Program-made: the position numbers and the translations under genes
Shown here: positions 1-9,164 of the stretch, piece after piece
Numbering within the stretch: the stretch's first letter is position 1
How the letters are laid out: every line of letters begins with the position of its first letter
Origin: G020353115 sp964389685
GTDB lineage: Bacteria > Bacteroidota > Bacteroidia > Bacteroidales > VadinHA17
Length of the DNA stretch: 64,000 nt
Direction of reading: 5' to 3'
NCBI GenBank assembly: GCA_964389685.1
Contig: CAYMFM010000011.1
Span: 1 to 64,000, forward strand
The notes under the pieces: generated by a model
Seen by the model: only the letters and a program-made list of their open reading frames with translations
Told to the model about the DNA's origin: nothing
The model's database searches: none

Positions 1-53
1 TACAATTATGTATCGTCATTATTCATGCTGAATGCATGAATAATTCGGGTTAA
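1..53. repeat. 53-bp dispersed repeat, copy A, with an internal hairpin
   Basis: This stretch is the reverse complement of 23898-23950 with one mismatch, and it may continue beyond the window edge. Inside it, ATTATTCATGC (18-28) and GCATGAATAAT (34-44) form an 11-bp stem around a 5-nt TGAAT loop. The single difference between the copies lies in this stem and changes a G-C pair to a G-T pair, so pairing is kept. No transposase lies next to either copy. Confidence 0.85.
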
Positions 54-55
54 AT

Positions 56-384
56 CAAACCTGACAGGTCATGAAAACCCTGTCAGGTTTGGTTTGTTTG
101 GTGGGATAGGTTTCCCAATGGGTTTCATTCGTCAGACGACTGAAGCTCGTCTGACGAATAGATACATCGAACCTCATAGAGCCCGGGGCTAAAGCCACCG
201 GGCTATAAACATATCGCCACTACGTGGCTTAAAAATACATATCTGATCATGTATCGGAAGGTATCCAATGAAAAAGTAATAAGCGAGGACGCTTATGGAT
301 TAACTACTTTTTCTTCCCTCTGCTCTATGCTCTTTGCTCTATGCAATTTCCCCTCGCACAGTCTCATAGTCTCATCGTCTCCCC
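56..384. repeat. Gene-free stretch: three hairpins, then a pyrimidine-rich tract
   Basis: I see no gene here. Three different inverted repeats follow each other: 56-68 with 79-91 (13 bp, 10-nt loop), 127-139 with 147-159 (13 bp, 7-nt loop) and 180-186 with 198-204 (7 bp plus an inner 4-bp stem). From about 299 to 384 the plus strand is strongly pyrimidine rich and made of near repeats of CTCTATG and CTCATCG words. Transcription of the preceding minus-strand genes ends here, so the hairpins could stop or protect their mRNA; that role is inference. Confidence 0.65.
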
Positions 385-2136
385 TTACAGGTCTATGGTT
401 TTACTCACATCTTTCGCTTTCCGGGAGGTAAAATCGAGCTGCACTTTTCCTTTGCCCGAAATAAGGAACTGGTATTCGATCTTCCCAAAGCCAGGCACCT
501 GGCAAAACTGAATTTCCGGTTTTTGCTCTTTGTAGGTAACCCGATCACTGTACACATCGGTCAGTCTACCACCGCTTACTACTTTCACTCCGTTACCGGA
601 GACTCTCAGCATATCCTGGGGGTAGAATTTTTTCCGAACCGCACTATAGGTCATTGAGGGAATGGCTTTGCTGTTTACCAGCCGTACCCTCACCCTGTAG
701 AGATCTTTTCCCACTTTGGTTTTTTCAAAGATCTCCATGGTGATTTCCGGTGTTTGTTCAGCCGAGAACATCACGGCAGAAGCATTCCGGTGCACCAGAT
801 CCTGGAGCATAAACGGATGGGGCAGGCGTGAGCTCATTTTTACCCAGCCTCCTATTTCGATATCGCCATAGGTAGGGTGTTTATAGGGCTTCCAATCGAC
901 GTAGAGTTCTCCCTGTGCAACATGATCGTTGAACTTCATGCGCTCCCTGGACCTGGCTCTGTTTTCACGGAAGAAATCCTCCTCCTCAGTAGCCTTGGTT
1001 GTGCCGGGCGGACTGTATGTTTCAGCACTTGATTGGTACAATTCTCCCACAAAGCTATAGGATCCGATGATGTTATCGGTAAAATCCGTAAAATCGCCAT
1101 AGGTGGCATAAAGATCCTTCCAGCTGATCAGGTAGCGGTAACCCGGGACAATCATTTCATTGTTTTTCCCAAGATAATCGTAAACCTCGATATCGTTGGA
1201 CAGCAGTTCTCCCTGATCTTTGGTACTGGGTCCTCTCAGGTACATCCCGCCCGAATTATGAAAAGCATACACCATGATGATGTTGGGTCGCTGGCACAAA
1301 TAGTTTGCAATGGCTTTAATTCCGACGCCTGAAAAGGGGTAATCGCCGGCTCCGCTCTGCACGTAAGGGGGTGCCCAGTTGTAACCCCAGTTTCGGTTGC
1401 CATCTACATATCCTTCCGAATCTTCATTTACCCTGCCATCCCCATCATTATCAATTCCTTCCTGTCCCAACATGATCCATTCTCCTTTCTCCCCCGGTTC
1501 AACAGGTACCATTAACCTGGGATCTTCCGGATCGGTCTTTAACCTTCCAAAGGGATCTTTTTTCCTCATCTGCGTGATGTTACCATCTCCGTCAAGGTCA
1601 TCCATGAAATCTTCATCGAACAGACCATCCCGGTCATCATCTTTTGGCCTTCTCAACCCCCTGTTCGAGGAGGAGGTGTTTGGATCGGTAAAGAAATGAT
1701 ACCTGCCATCGACGTTTACAGTCGGTAAAACGTAGTAGGCATTTTTATCGACCATACGGGTAATTCTCTCGTTCTCACCGTACTTTGTAAGTAACTGGTT
1801 AAGGAAGTAGAGACACACTTCACTTGCCTGGATCTCATTGCCATGAATATTTCCATCGACATAGACTCCCGGTTTGCTCAAGTGATCACCGGTTTTCGGA
1901 TTGTTTACCGTTAAGGCATAGATCTCCCGGTTCTCCTCGCTTTTACCAACAAGGTCAAGGGTGGTCAACTCCGGGTATGCTTTATTCAAAGCTTTCAGTG
2001 CTTCAACAACCTGTTCATAGGAATAATAAAAATCAAACCGCAGAGGTACGGTAATTTTCTCTGACTGTCCGTAGCCATTTGTAGCTGACAGCAACAGGAA
2101 CATGGAAACAGCGAATATGATGGTTAACTTTTTCAT
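385..2136 (-). CDS. Secreted M14 zinc carboxypeptidase
   Basis: The 583-residue product has an N-terminal signal peptide (MKKLTIIFAVSMFLLLS...) and an M14 carboxypeptidase domain. The zinc motif HxxE is visible as HGNE (about residue 98) and the third ligand His as AFHNSGG near residue 295. A plausible catalytic Glu lies in FVGELY about 75 residues further on. Between the ligands are Asp-rich stretches (DDDRDGLFDED, DNDGDGRVNED) like calcium-binding thrombospondin type 3 or EF-hand loops. It probably trims peptides outside the cytoplasm. It overlaps the upstream paralog by 4 nt, so the two are probably translationally coupled. Exact substrate unknown. Confidence 0.88.
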   Translation of the reverse strand: MKKLTIIFAVSMFLLLSATNGYGQSEKITVPLRFDFYYSYEQVVEALKALNKAYPELTTLDLVGKSEENREIYALTVNNPKTGDHLSKPGVYVDGNIHGNEIQASEVCLYFLNQLLTKYGENERITRMVDKNAYYVLPTVNVDGRYHFFTDPNTSSSNRGLRRPKDDDRDGLFDEDFMDDLDGDGNITQMRKKDPFGRLKTDPEDPRLMVPVEPGEKGEWIMLGQEGIDNDGDGRVNEDSEGYVDGNRNWGYNWAPPYVQSGAGDYPFSGVGIKAIANYLCQRPNIIMVYAFHNSGGMYLRGPSTKDQGELLSNDIEVYDYLGKNNEMIVPGYRYLISWKDLYATYGDFTDFTDNIIGSYSFVGELYQSSAETYSPPGTTKATEEEDFFRENRARSRERMKFNDHVAQGELYVDWKPYKHPTYGDIEIGGWVKMSSRLPHPFMLQDLVHRNASAVMFSAEQTPEITMEIFEKTKVGKDLYRVRVRLVNSKAIPSMTYSAVRKKFYPQDMLRVSGNGVKVVSGGRLTDVYSDRVTYKEQKPEIQFCQVPGFGKIEYQFLISGKGKVQLDFTSRKAKDVSKTIDL

Positions 2137-4187
2137 TTTACACCTCCTATATTAATTTGTTTCTGATCACCCCAGACATTTTTTGATTCAATGGTAAGGG
2201 TGATATCTACAGGGCGCTCTGCCTGGATAATCCAGGAGAGTTTAATGCTCTTATTCCCTTCTAAATTACCGATGGTTGTTCGTGGCTTTCCTGAGAGGAA
2301 TGTAACATCACCTTTCACAACCAGGATTGCCGGGGCAGGTTGTTGATTCCTGCCTCCCATGGCTGTTGGGAAGGGCAAGTAAGAACTGTTCTGGATCCAG
2401 GCAGTCAATTCATGGACACCGGACCCGGCTGATTTGGTTTCCGTTTTCACGATCTTCAGTTCCGGCAGCTTCTTCACCAGGGTAAATACCCAGGGAACCT
2501 GAAGGGTCAGCAGGGAATCGATCATTGATTCGGGGGGTGTATTGTCGACATAGGGCACTGCGCCGCCGATCTCAACTTTCCCGAGGGTTGGATGATCAAA
2601 CTCCTTCCAATCGATAAAACCTTTTCCATTAAGGGATTCATCACTGAAAGCCAGCAAGGTCTTCTCTTTCGGATCAGCACCTTCGGTGTCTTTCTCAGCG
2701 GCACCTCCCCCCATCTGTTTCATCATTCCTGCCATCTGTTTGGTGCTCAGTTGTCCGCTTTTCACCATATTGATTACCATGGCTCCATTGTATTGTGGCG
2801 GGGCTCCTGATTCTTTCAGGAAGGCGGTGATCTTCTCTTCTCCGAGTGCTACAAAATCATTATTGCTCATGCTCTCGAGTTTTTCAATGGTCAACTCTGA
2901 ATCGTCTGTTTTCTCTTTTTTTACTTCCGGCAGTGTCCAGAGATCCATGCTAAACGATGGGACACCCAGATTGTAATAAGACCAGAGTTCGAACGAGCCG
3001 TCTTTCGCCGACTGAGGGGCAAGGCGTTTTGGCTCAGCATCCTTCTCTTTGAGGAACTCCTTGTATTTTTCAGTTAGTTCATTATAAAAAGCCAGGTCTT
3101 CCCGGAGTGGATTAACCACTGCTCCCAGTCCCAGGAAACTGGCGATCATGCTCTCCGACACTTCCATTCCGGCCGGCATCATCGGTCTCACCATCTCCAT
3201 GATCTCCTCCATTGAATAGGATTTATCCGGATCGGCATTGAACATGGCAGCATATCGTTCCGGGATTTTTATGTTGTCCATATCTGCAGTTCCACTTCTT
3301 CCACCCCTGGGTGCAACCATGCAGAAGTTGGTGGATCCAAAGGCAAAGGTCATGGCAATTTCAGGATGTTCATAGACGAATTTCATCATCTCGAATGTCT
3401 CCTTCTCGGATCCGGGCCATACACCTCCTGTGGGTGTATTGGGCTTGTACAGGTGTGGAAACGTGATTCCGATATTTACACCTCCCGGGCCATCTTCATT
3501 GTATTTGCCATCGCTATCGTCATCCACTCCTTCGGTGTACAATTTGTAGATCCCGCGTTCACCCTTATTCCCATCGGCTCTTTTCATCAATCTCGGTTCT
3601 CCGGGAATGGGTATCCATTCGCCCAGGGGATCGACAACCCTCATTTGCGTAATGATACCATTGCCGTCGAGATCATTGAACCCATCCTCATCCACACGGT
3701 CGTCCATATCGTCATTGTGTGGTTTTGCGTTCCGTGTATCCCTTTGCAGCGGTTTGTTAAAATAGTGCAAGACTGCATCAGGATTCAACATCGGAACGAT
3801 ATACCAGGTCATATCGGTACGGACATCCGCTCCATTCAGGATAAGGTCTGCCAGGAACAGGGTTGCCTCACCAGAAATGGGAACATCCCCTTCCGGATTA
3901 CCTACCACAAGAATTGCCGGCACGGTTCTGGCGGATTTGCCTGCATCCGGTCCTATCTCGAGCATCATTACCTTATTGCCGGCAGGTGTAACGGCTAACT
4001 GGGTTAACGATGTCCTGCCCGGAAAATCCTTGTTTAACTTTCCCAGCAAGGAATTGATCTCATCCGGCGTATGATACCGGTTGTATTCGTTCGATGGATT
4101 CTGTGCTGAGATCCAATTCAGGCATAGAAGCATCGAAAATCCCAGAATTAACGGGATTTTAATGAATCTAAACAATTTTTTCATCAT
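2133..4187 (-). CDS. M14 peptidase-like protein lacking its zinc ligands
   Basis: This is a paralog of the downstream M14 gene with the same layout: signal peptide, M14-like fold and two Asp-rich calcium-type loops (NDDMDDRVDED, DDDSDGKYNED). The zinc motif HGNE is replaced by EGDV, the third ligand position reads AFGSTN instead of AFHNSG, and the catalytic Glu segment reads SMDLW. It is therefore probably not a peptidase; a binding or partner role is inference. I chose the ATG at 4187, directly before MKKLFRFIKIPLI, because it starts a clean signal peptide; an in-frame start at 4214 adds nine unlikely residues. It overlaps the active paralog by 4 nt. Confidence 0.85.
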   Translation of the reverse strand: MMKKLFRFIKIPLILGFSMLLCLNWISAQNPSNEYNRYHTPDEINSLLGKLNKDFPGRTSLTQLAVTPAGNKVMMLEIGPDAGKSARTVPAILVVGNPEGDVPISGEATLFLADLILNGADVRTDMTWYIVPMLNPDAVLHYFNKPLQRDTRNAKPHNDDMDDRVDEDGFNDLDGNGIITQMRVVDPLGEWIPIPGEPRLMKRADGNKGERGIYKLYTEGVDDDSDGKYNEDGPGGVNIGITFPHLYKPNTPTGGVWPGSEKETFEMMKFVYEHPEIAMTFAFGSTNFCMVAPRGGRSGTADMDNIKIPERYAAMFNADPDKSYSMEEIMEMVRPMMPAGMEVSESMIASFLGLGAVVNPLREDLAFYNELTEKYKEFLKEKDAEPKRLAPQSAKDGSFELWSYYNLGVPSFSMDLWTLPEVKKEKTDDSELTIEKLESMSNNDFVALGEEKITAFLKESGAPPQYNGAMVINMVKSGQLSTKQMAGMMKQMGGGAAEKDTEGADPKEKTLLAFSDESLNGKGFIDWKEFDHPTLGKVEIGGAVPYVDNTPPESMIDSLLTLQVPWVFTLVKKLPELKIVKTETKSAGSGVHELTAWIQNSSYLPFPTAMGGRNQQPAPAILVVKGDVTFLSGKPRTTIGNLEGNKSIKLSWIIQAERPVDITLTIESKNVWGDQKQINIGGVK

Positions 4188-4319
4188 AAAGCTATCGATT
4201 AATGGATAAAACAAAATGTATTATTTGGTAATGCAGATTTCAACAGGTTCAGGGAAAATCACAACGAATTTTCGAAGATAGAAAATCTTTTAAAGAGATG
4301 TTGCTGTAATGTGTAGTTT

Positions 4320-4451
4320 TTACACCTGGTTTCCCGCTTCTCCAGTTTTTCTGTTTTTCTCAAACCTCTTCAAGGTAAACCGGATCAGAAAATAACTTAC
4401 CACGATAAGCAGCGGCCAGGTTAGGTACATTAGAAGTTCGCCGATATACAT
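4320..4451 (-). CDS. Candidate small subunit of cytochrome bd (CydX-like)
   Basis: A 43-residue ORF starts about 50 nt after the cydB stop codon, on the same strand. It is one hydrophobic helix (MYIGELLMYLTWPLLIVVSY) followed by a basic, charged tail (LKRFEKNRKTGE). This is the size, position and layout of the CydX/CydS small subunits that stabilise bd oxidases, with the tail expected in the cytoplasm. A TTG at 4487 would add 12 residues; I prefer the ATG. There is no strong Shine-Dalgarno sequence, which is common in Bacteroidota. The match rests on context and topology, not on recognised homology. Confidence 0.6.
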   Translation of the reverse strand: MYIGELLMYLTWPLLIVVSYFLIRFTLKRFEKNRKTGEAGNQV

Positions 4452-4499
4452 TTGCGTAAAGAATTTTAGGTTAACATTGTTCAGCAATCGAACTCATCA

Positions 4500-5630
4500 T
4501 TAATAAGCATGTGATTCTTCCTGCATTTCCTCTTCCGTGATCTTCTTCCTGTTTATCGATCTCCATGCATACCAGATGTATGCAATGACAAAAGGGACCA
4601 GCAGCGAGACATAGCTCATAGCAGTCAGGGTATATTTGCTGGAGGATGCATTCTGAATGGTCAATGAACTCTGAAGGTCGAAGGTTGAAGGATAGAAGGC
4701 TGTATTATTGAATCCTGCCAGAAGAAACAGAGAAAACACGGTAAGGACCGTACCGCTTCCTGCGAACCATATTCCCCTGGTATTGCCCTGCAACAGTGAA
4801 GAGAGGATCCCCCACAGTACCAGCAGAACCCCGGCGAGAAAGAGTATCAGCACCAGCGGCATCTGCAGGAAATTATGCAGGTATTTGTTTGGTTCCATGT
4901 AGACTTCTCCGGTTGACGGATCAACGGCAAAGCCTTCAATAAAAAGCAGGCGGATAGCAAAGAAGAGGAAAAAGACCACAAAGGCAATGGCATTATACCA
5001 TACCTGTTTCCTCGCACGCATGAGCACCTGTTCGTTTTCCACAGTATTGATCAGATAGAGCAATCCAAGAACCCTGGCAAGGAAGAGAACAGCCAGTCCC
5101 AGGGAGATATTCTGGATATTTAGCACCGCTTCCAGTCCATGAAACGGGGTTTTCCACTGAGATAAGTTGAATTCATTCACATAAAACTCAGACCCTGTAA
5201 AAAAGGTTCCTACTGCTGTTCCGATCAGCAATGTTCCCAGCACTCCATTGATAAAAAGAAATACTTCATAGGTTTTCTGCCCGAGGAAATTATTGGGTTT
5301 TGTTCGGAATTCATAAGCCACAGCCTGGATGATGAAACAGAAAAGAATGGCGATCCACACCCAGTAGGCCCCTCCGAAGCTGGTGGCATAAAACAGGGGG
5401 AAGGAGGCAAAAAAGGCACCGCCAAAGGTAACCAGTGTGGTAAAAGTAAATTCCCACTTTCGACCCAGTGCATTAACAATCATTTTGCGTTCTATCTCCT
5501 TCCTTCCGAGCAGATAAATAACGGTTTGTCCGCCCTGTACAAACATGAGGAATACCAGTAATCCAGCTAACAGCGAGATGATTACCCACCAGTATTGCTG
5601 CAACGCAAGATGAGACAGGTTTTCAAACAT
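4500..5630 (-). CDS. cydB: Cytochrome bd quinol oxidase subunit II
   Basis: The 376-residue polytopic membrane protein has the usual CydB length and about eight hydrophobic segments. With CydA it forms the bd-type terminal oxidase in the inner membrane, which oxidises quinol and reduces oxygen to water with high affinity. It begins 1 nt after the cydA stop codon. The C-terminus is charged (KITEEEMQEESHAY) and cytoplasmic. Paired with the flavodiiron protein at 10078, it points to respiration or scavenging at low oxygen. Confidence 0.95.
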   Translation of the reverse strand: MFENLSHLALQQYWWVIISLLAGLLVFLMFVQGGQTVIYLLGRKEIERKMIVNALGRKWEFTFTTLVTFGGAFFASFPLFYATSFGGAYWVWIAILFCFIIQAVAYEFRTKPNNFLGQKTYEVFLFINGVLGTLLIGTAVGTFFTGSEFYVNEFNLSQWKTPFHGLEAVLNIQNISLGLAVLFLARVLGLLYLINTVENEQVLMRARKQVWYNAIAFVVFFLFFAIRLLFIEGFAVDPSTGEVYMEPNKYLHNFLQMPLVLILFLAGVLLVLWGILSSLLQGNTRGIWFAGSGTVLTVFSLFLLAGFNNTAFYPSTFDLQSSLTIQNASSSKYTLTAMSYVSLLVPFVIAYIWYAWRSINRKKITEEEMQEESHAY

Positions 5631-5631
5631 T

Positions 5632-7197
5632 TTATTTTCCTCCTTCTTTAGGTCCGATTTTAATTTGCTTTGTCATTATCTTTATCTCCGCGATCAGCAG
5701 TGCCGTAAAGGTCACCGCGAAGAGAAAGAACGTGATCTGAACCGATGTTGTATTGATATGAGAAACAGCCGCAACGGTGGGTAACAGATCCTGGATGACC
5801 CAGGGCTGCCGCCCCAGTTCAGAAACAATCCAGCCGGACTGGCTTGCAATATATGCCAGCGGAATGGTCCATAGTGCAATATAGAGGAGCCATCGTTTAC
5901 CTTCCAGTCGATCCCTGATCCCAAGGAAGAGCACCAGGACAAACAGAAGAAAAAAGTAAAATCCAAGGATAACCATGATGTGAAATGAGTAGAATGAGAT
6001 GGGCACATTGGGTATCAACTCCTGGGTATCCCTGCCTTTATAATAACCATATCCAAAATAGCGAAAATAATTATCGATCCACTCCTTGTCTTCGAATTTC
6101 GCTCTCAGTTCAATATATCTTTCAGGATCATTCTTCTTTGCTTCCTTTAGTTCTCGCAGTGTGCTGATGGCTATATCACCACGCTCAATTTTTTCACTAA
6201 CAGAGATGATATTCTCTTTCTCATTTCCTAATACCAGATCCTTAATCCCCGGAACAAATCCTTTGGATGAACGATGCACCATAAAGGATAATGCACTGGG
6301 TATTTCGATCTTAAAAATGAAATTCTCACGCATGAGCCCCTGATCTTCTGTAGGTGAAGATAATGCGCCTATAGCAACAAGGGGTGCATTGGTTCTCCCA
6401 TCATAAAGGGCTTCCATTGCAGCAAATTTTACCGGTTGGTCGCTTGCTATATCCCTGGCTGAACTATCTCCAGTACCAATCAAGAAAATAGCGGATAATA
6501 CCCCGAAAGTAGAGGCAACAATCATGCTGCGTTTCGCAAACAACACCTCTCTCTTCTTTAACAGAAACCAGGCACTGATCCCGATTACAACCAGCGCTGC
6601 AAGCACAAATCCCGAAGAGATGGTGTGCAAAAACTTATTGACCGCACTGGAGGAAAACAGGACCTCCCAGAAATTTTGCATTTCGTTCCTTGCTGTATCG
6701 GGATTAAAATGCATGCCCACTGGATTCTGCATCCAGGCATTCGCTACCAGGATCCATAAGGCAGATAGGTTGGCACCAATGGCGGTGAGCCATGTCGATG
6801 CAAGATGAAACTTTTTGCTTACCTTATTCCACCCGAAAAACATCACGGCTATGAAGGTGGATTCCATGAAAAATGCCATAATCCCTTCAATGGCGAGAGG
6901 AGCGCCAAAAATATCACCCACGAACCAGGAATAGTTGGACCAGTTCGTACCAAATTCGAATTCAAGGATAATCCCGGTTGCCACACCAATCGCGAAGTTA
7001 ACTCCAAAGATGGTCATCCAGAATTTTGTCGTCTTTTTCCAGAAAGAATCTCCGGTCTTAACATAAATGGTTTCCATGATCGCAACCAGAAAAGACAATC
7101 CAAGGGTCAATGGTACAAAAAGCCAGTGAAACATGGCTGTCAATGCAAATTGTCCCCTCGACCAGTCAACCAAAGACAAATCGATTTGTTCAATCAT
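5632..7197 (-). CDS. cydA: Cytochrome bd quinol oxidase subunit I
   Basis: The 521-residue product carries the CydA hallmarks: an N-terminal heme-ligand His region (FHWLFVPLTLG), a second His region (LHTISSGFVLAAL), the quinol-binding loop with VPGIKDL and the conserved FRYFGYGYYKG and LIPNVPISFYSF segments. The roughly 60 charged residues between VPGIKDL and FRYFGYG resemble the E. coli-type long Q-loop; this reading is inference. It holds hemes b558, b595 and d and the quinol site. Its start overlaps the upstream DUF4492 gene by 8 nt, and cydB follows at once. Confidence 0.96.
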   Translation of the reverse strand: MIEQIDLSLVDWSRGQFALTAMFHWLFVPLTLGLSFLVAIMETIYVKTGDSFWKKTTKFWMTIFGVNFAIGVATGIILEFEFGTNWSNYSWFVGDIFGAPLAIEGIMAFFMESTFIAVMFFGWNKVSKKFHLASTWLTAIGANLSALWILVANAWMQNPVGMHFNPDTARNEMQNFWEVLFSSSAVNKFLHTISSGFVLAALVVIGISAWFLLKKREVLFAKRSMIVASTFGVLSAIFLIGTGDSSARDIASDQPVKFAAMEALYDGRTNAPLVAIGALSSPTEDQGLMRENFIFKIEIPSALSFMVHRSSKGFVPGIKDLVLGNEKENIISVSEKIERGDIAISTLRELKEAKKNDPERYIELRAKFEDKEWIDNYFRYFGYGYYKGRDTQELIPNVPISFYSFHIMVILGFYFFLLFVLVLFLGIRDRLEGKRWLLYIALWTIPLAYIASQSGWIVSELGRQPWVIQDLLPTVAAVSHINTTSVQITFFLFAVTFTALLIAEIKIMTKQIKIGPKEGGK

Positions 7198-7429
7198 CGT
7201 TCAGTTTTTTAGTTGTGGTTAATTGCTCAATAACATACTCACTTCTCTCATCATCAGAAGTAAAATTTGATTCAAGAAAGTCATGGAAGAAGAATATCCT
7301 CAGGATAGCAAACAGGATAAACAGTTTGATCAGGATGATGATCCAGAGCTTCTTGCCAACGGTCATACTCCTGAAACCATCCGAGTAAAAATAGAAAATT
7401 TTTGAAAAAATAGTGTTCCCCCTCATCAA
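7190..7429 (-). CDS. DUF4492 small membrane protein upstream of cydA
   Basis: This 79-residue protein has one central hydrophobic helix (KLWIIILIKLFILFAILRI) after an amphipathic start containing FYSDGFRSMTVG, the recognisable DUF4492 pattern. Genes of this family usually sit directly before cydA in Bacteroidota, as here, where the coding regions overlap by 8 nt. An assembly or accessory role for cytochrome bd is a guess from this context. The C-terminus is charged and probably cytoplasmic. Confidence 0.8.
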   Translation of the reverse strand: MMRGNTIFSKIFYFYSDGFRSMTVGKKLWIIILIKLFILFAILRIFFFHDFLESNFTSDDERSEYVIEQLTTTKKLNDD

Positions 7430-7471
7430 CGATAGAAATCCTTTAAAAATATTAAAATATTTAAATCCATA

Positions 7472-8050
7472 TCAAGGATATTCCCTTATCAGGTGAACAA
7501 ATCCCGATTTCTCAATTTCCCCAGATGTGTCTCCAGATCTAATAACATAGTAATAGACACCGGGATGAACATATTCGCCTGATGGTGTTTTGCCATCCCA
7601 AACCGGTGTTACCGAGGTAGAGTGATGAACCATTGTGCCCGAACGGCTGTAAATGGTGAGGGTGTATCTGGTTAAACCATCTGTATGAATAACAAACAGA
7701 TCATTGAATCCGTCATTGTTGGGGGTAAACACATTGGTCACATCAAAAAGAGCCTGCAATTTGATCTCCCTGGACAGGAATTCCACGCTGATTCCATCCG
7801 TAACGGTAAGGGAAACCAGATACTCTCCCTGCTTCGAATAGGTGTGTTCCACACTGGGACCGGATGCCGATGTCCCATCGCCGAAATCCCACAGGTATGA
7901 ACAGGAAACCGTATCCCTGATTATGGGTTCAAATAAAAGGGCCAGGTTCGATTTCGCTGAAACAATGGATCTAAAATCAGCTGATATCTGACCGTTTAAA
8001 ACGGATGACAATATCAGAAAAACAAAAATAAGTAACCAATTCTTTTTCAT
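7472..8050 (-). CDS. PKD-domain protein with a type B T9SS sorting domain
   Basis: The 192-residue protein has a signal peptide (MKKNWLLIFVFLILSSVLNG), one PKD-type beta-sandwich (YLWDFGDGTSASGPSVEHTY) and a C-terminal CHU_C/gliding-motility-type domain (FTPNNDGFNDLFVI ... GVYYYVIRSG). The last domain is the type B signal for export by the type IX secretion system, so the protein is expected at or beyond the outer membrane. It is short for the family, with a single PKD repeat and no catalytic domain. It lies 10 nt after the permease gene and 42 nt before the cyd operon. Confidence 0.88.
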   Translation of the reverse strand: MKKNWLLIFVFLILSSVLNGQISADFRSIVSAKSNLALLFEPIIRDTVSCSYLWDFGDGTSASGPSVEHTYSKQGEYLVSLTVTDGISVEFLSREIKLQALFDVTNVFTPNNDGFNDLFVIHTDGLTRYTLTIYSRSGTMVHHSTSVTPVWDGKTPSGEYVHPGVYYYVIRSGDTSGEIEKSGFVHLIREYP

Positions 8051-8060
8051 AAAAACGGAT

Positions 8061-9164
8061 TCAGATGTTCTCAGTCAGTTTCTTTATGAGCTTATATTGA
8101 TTAAAAAACTCTTTTGCAATGACACGCAATACGGTGTAGAAAGGGATTGCCAGGAACATTCCGACGACACCTGCCAGATAACCGGCTGCCAGTATTACGA
8201 TAAAGATCTCCAGGGGGTGCGCCATAACAGAAGTCCCATAAATTAATGGCTGAAAAAGCACGTTGTCAATGACCTGAACTGTTATGAAAACAATCATCAT
8301 ATACCCCAGCATCGGAAGAAGCTGGGAATAAAACTCCATCCCCAGGTTATTGGCTATACCAAGCAAAATACCCAAAAATGCACCGATATACGGTCCAAGG
8401 TAAGGAATTACATTGAATAGCCCGACAATCAGTCCGATAATCAAAGCCTTGTCAAAACCCAATCCCACAATGGTTAGCCCGATGGTCACCAGAATGATAA
8501 TACAGGTGATCTGAAGGAAAATCCCGATAAAATAGCGCATTAACAATCGCTTAATGGAAGACATGGCGTGATGGGTCCCCTCCTCATGTTTAATGGGAAC
8601 CAATAAGATGACCCCATTAACGAAAAGCCGCTCATCTTTCAGGAAAAAGAAGGTGATGAAGGAGATGGAAAAGAGTGCGACCAGGATGTTCCCAACAAAG
8701 CTTGCAGCGGACCCAAGGATTTTCGAAACCACCGAGAAACTTAGCAGAGTGACCAACTTTGAGGTAATGTAATCTTCCAGGGTCGCACCCTCTTCCAGCC
8801 CTATGTTGTATCCCCTTAAAAATTCTTCAATGCGCCGGATCGGTTCTTCAAGGCTCGTCATAATCATTTTCCTGTCGATGGTTGACAGTTCCTCCATCTG
8901 GTTAATGATCAAGGGTACAAAAACCCTGAAAAAGGTGATGAAAAGTCCCCAGAGAACGACCAGGGTGATTAATGCAGCTAATGCCCTGGGAAAATGAAAC
9001 CGACGAATCCTGATCCGCTCAAGCAGATCAACCAGTGGACGGCCAATGAGGGAAAAAACAGCCGAAATGAGAATGTAGGCAACAATGTTTTTGAAATACC
9101 AAACAACTACCAGGAGAATAATCAACCCGATCCCAGCGATTATGTATTTTCCAGTGCTCTTCAT
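8061..9164 (-). CDS. AI-2E family (PerM/YdiK-like) transporter
   Basis: The 367-residue polytopic protein has about eight membrane segments and the typical C-terminal motifs of the AI-2E/UPF0118 family (GLFNVIPYLGPYIGA, DNVLFQPLIYG, FLAIPFYTVLRVIAKEF). Members include the autoinducer-2 exporter of E. coli and sodium/proton antiporters, so the substrate cannot be set from sequence. A TATTTTTG box (9231-9224, minus) fits the Bacteroidota -7 consensus about 60 nt upstream, without a clear -33 partner. Confidence 0.9.
   Translation of the reverse strand: MKSTGKYIIAGIGLIILLVVVWYFKNIVAYILISAVFSLIGRPLVDLLERIRIRRFHFPRALAALITLVVLWGLFITFFRVFVPLIINQMEELSTIDRKMIMTSLEEPIRRIEEFLRGYNIGLEEGATLEDYITSKLVTLLSFSVVSKILGSAASFVGNILVALFSISFITFFFLKDERLFVNGVILLVPIKHEEGTHHAMSSIKRLLMRYFIGIFLQITCIIILVTIGLTIVGLGFDKALIIGLIVGLFNVIPYLGPYIGAFLGILLGIANNLGMEFYSQLLPMLGYMMIVFITVQVIDNVLFQPLIYGTSVMAHPLEIFIVILAAGYLAGVVGMFLAIPFYTVLRVIAKEFFNQYKLIKKLTENI

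Noticed and set aside
3366..3998. 210-residue frame on the plus strand opposite the inactive M14 gene
   Set aside because: It lies wholly inside a well-supported gene, has no family pattern and no ribosome binding site; it is a frame shadow.
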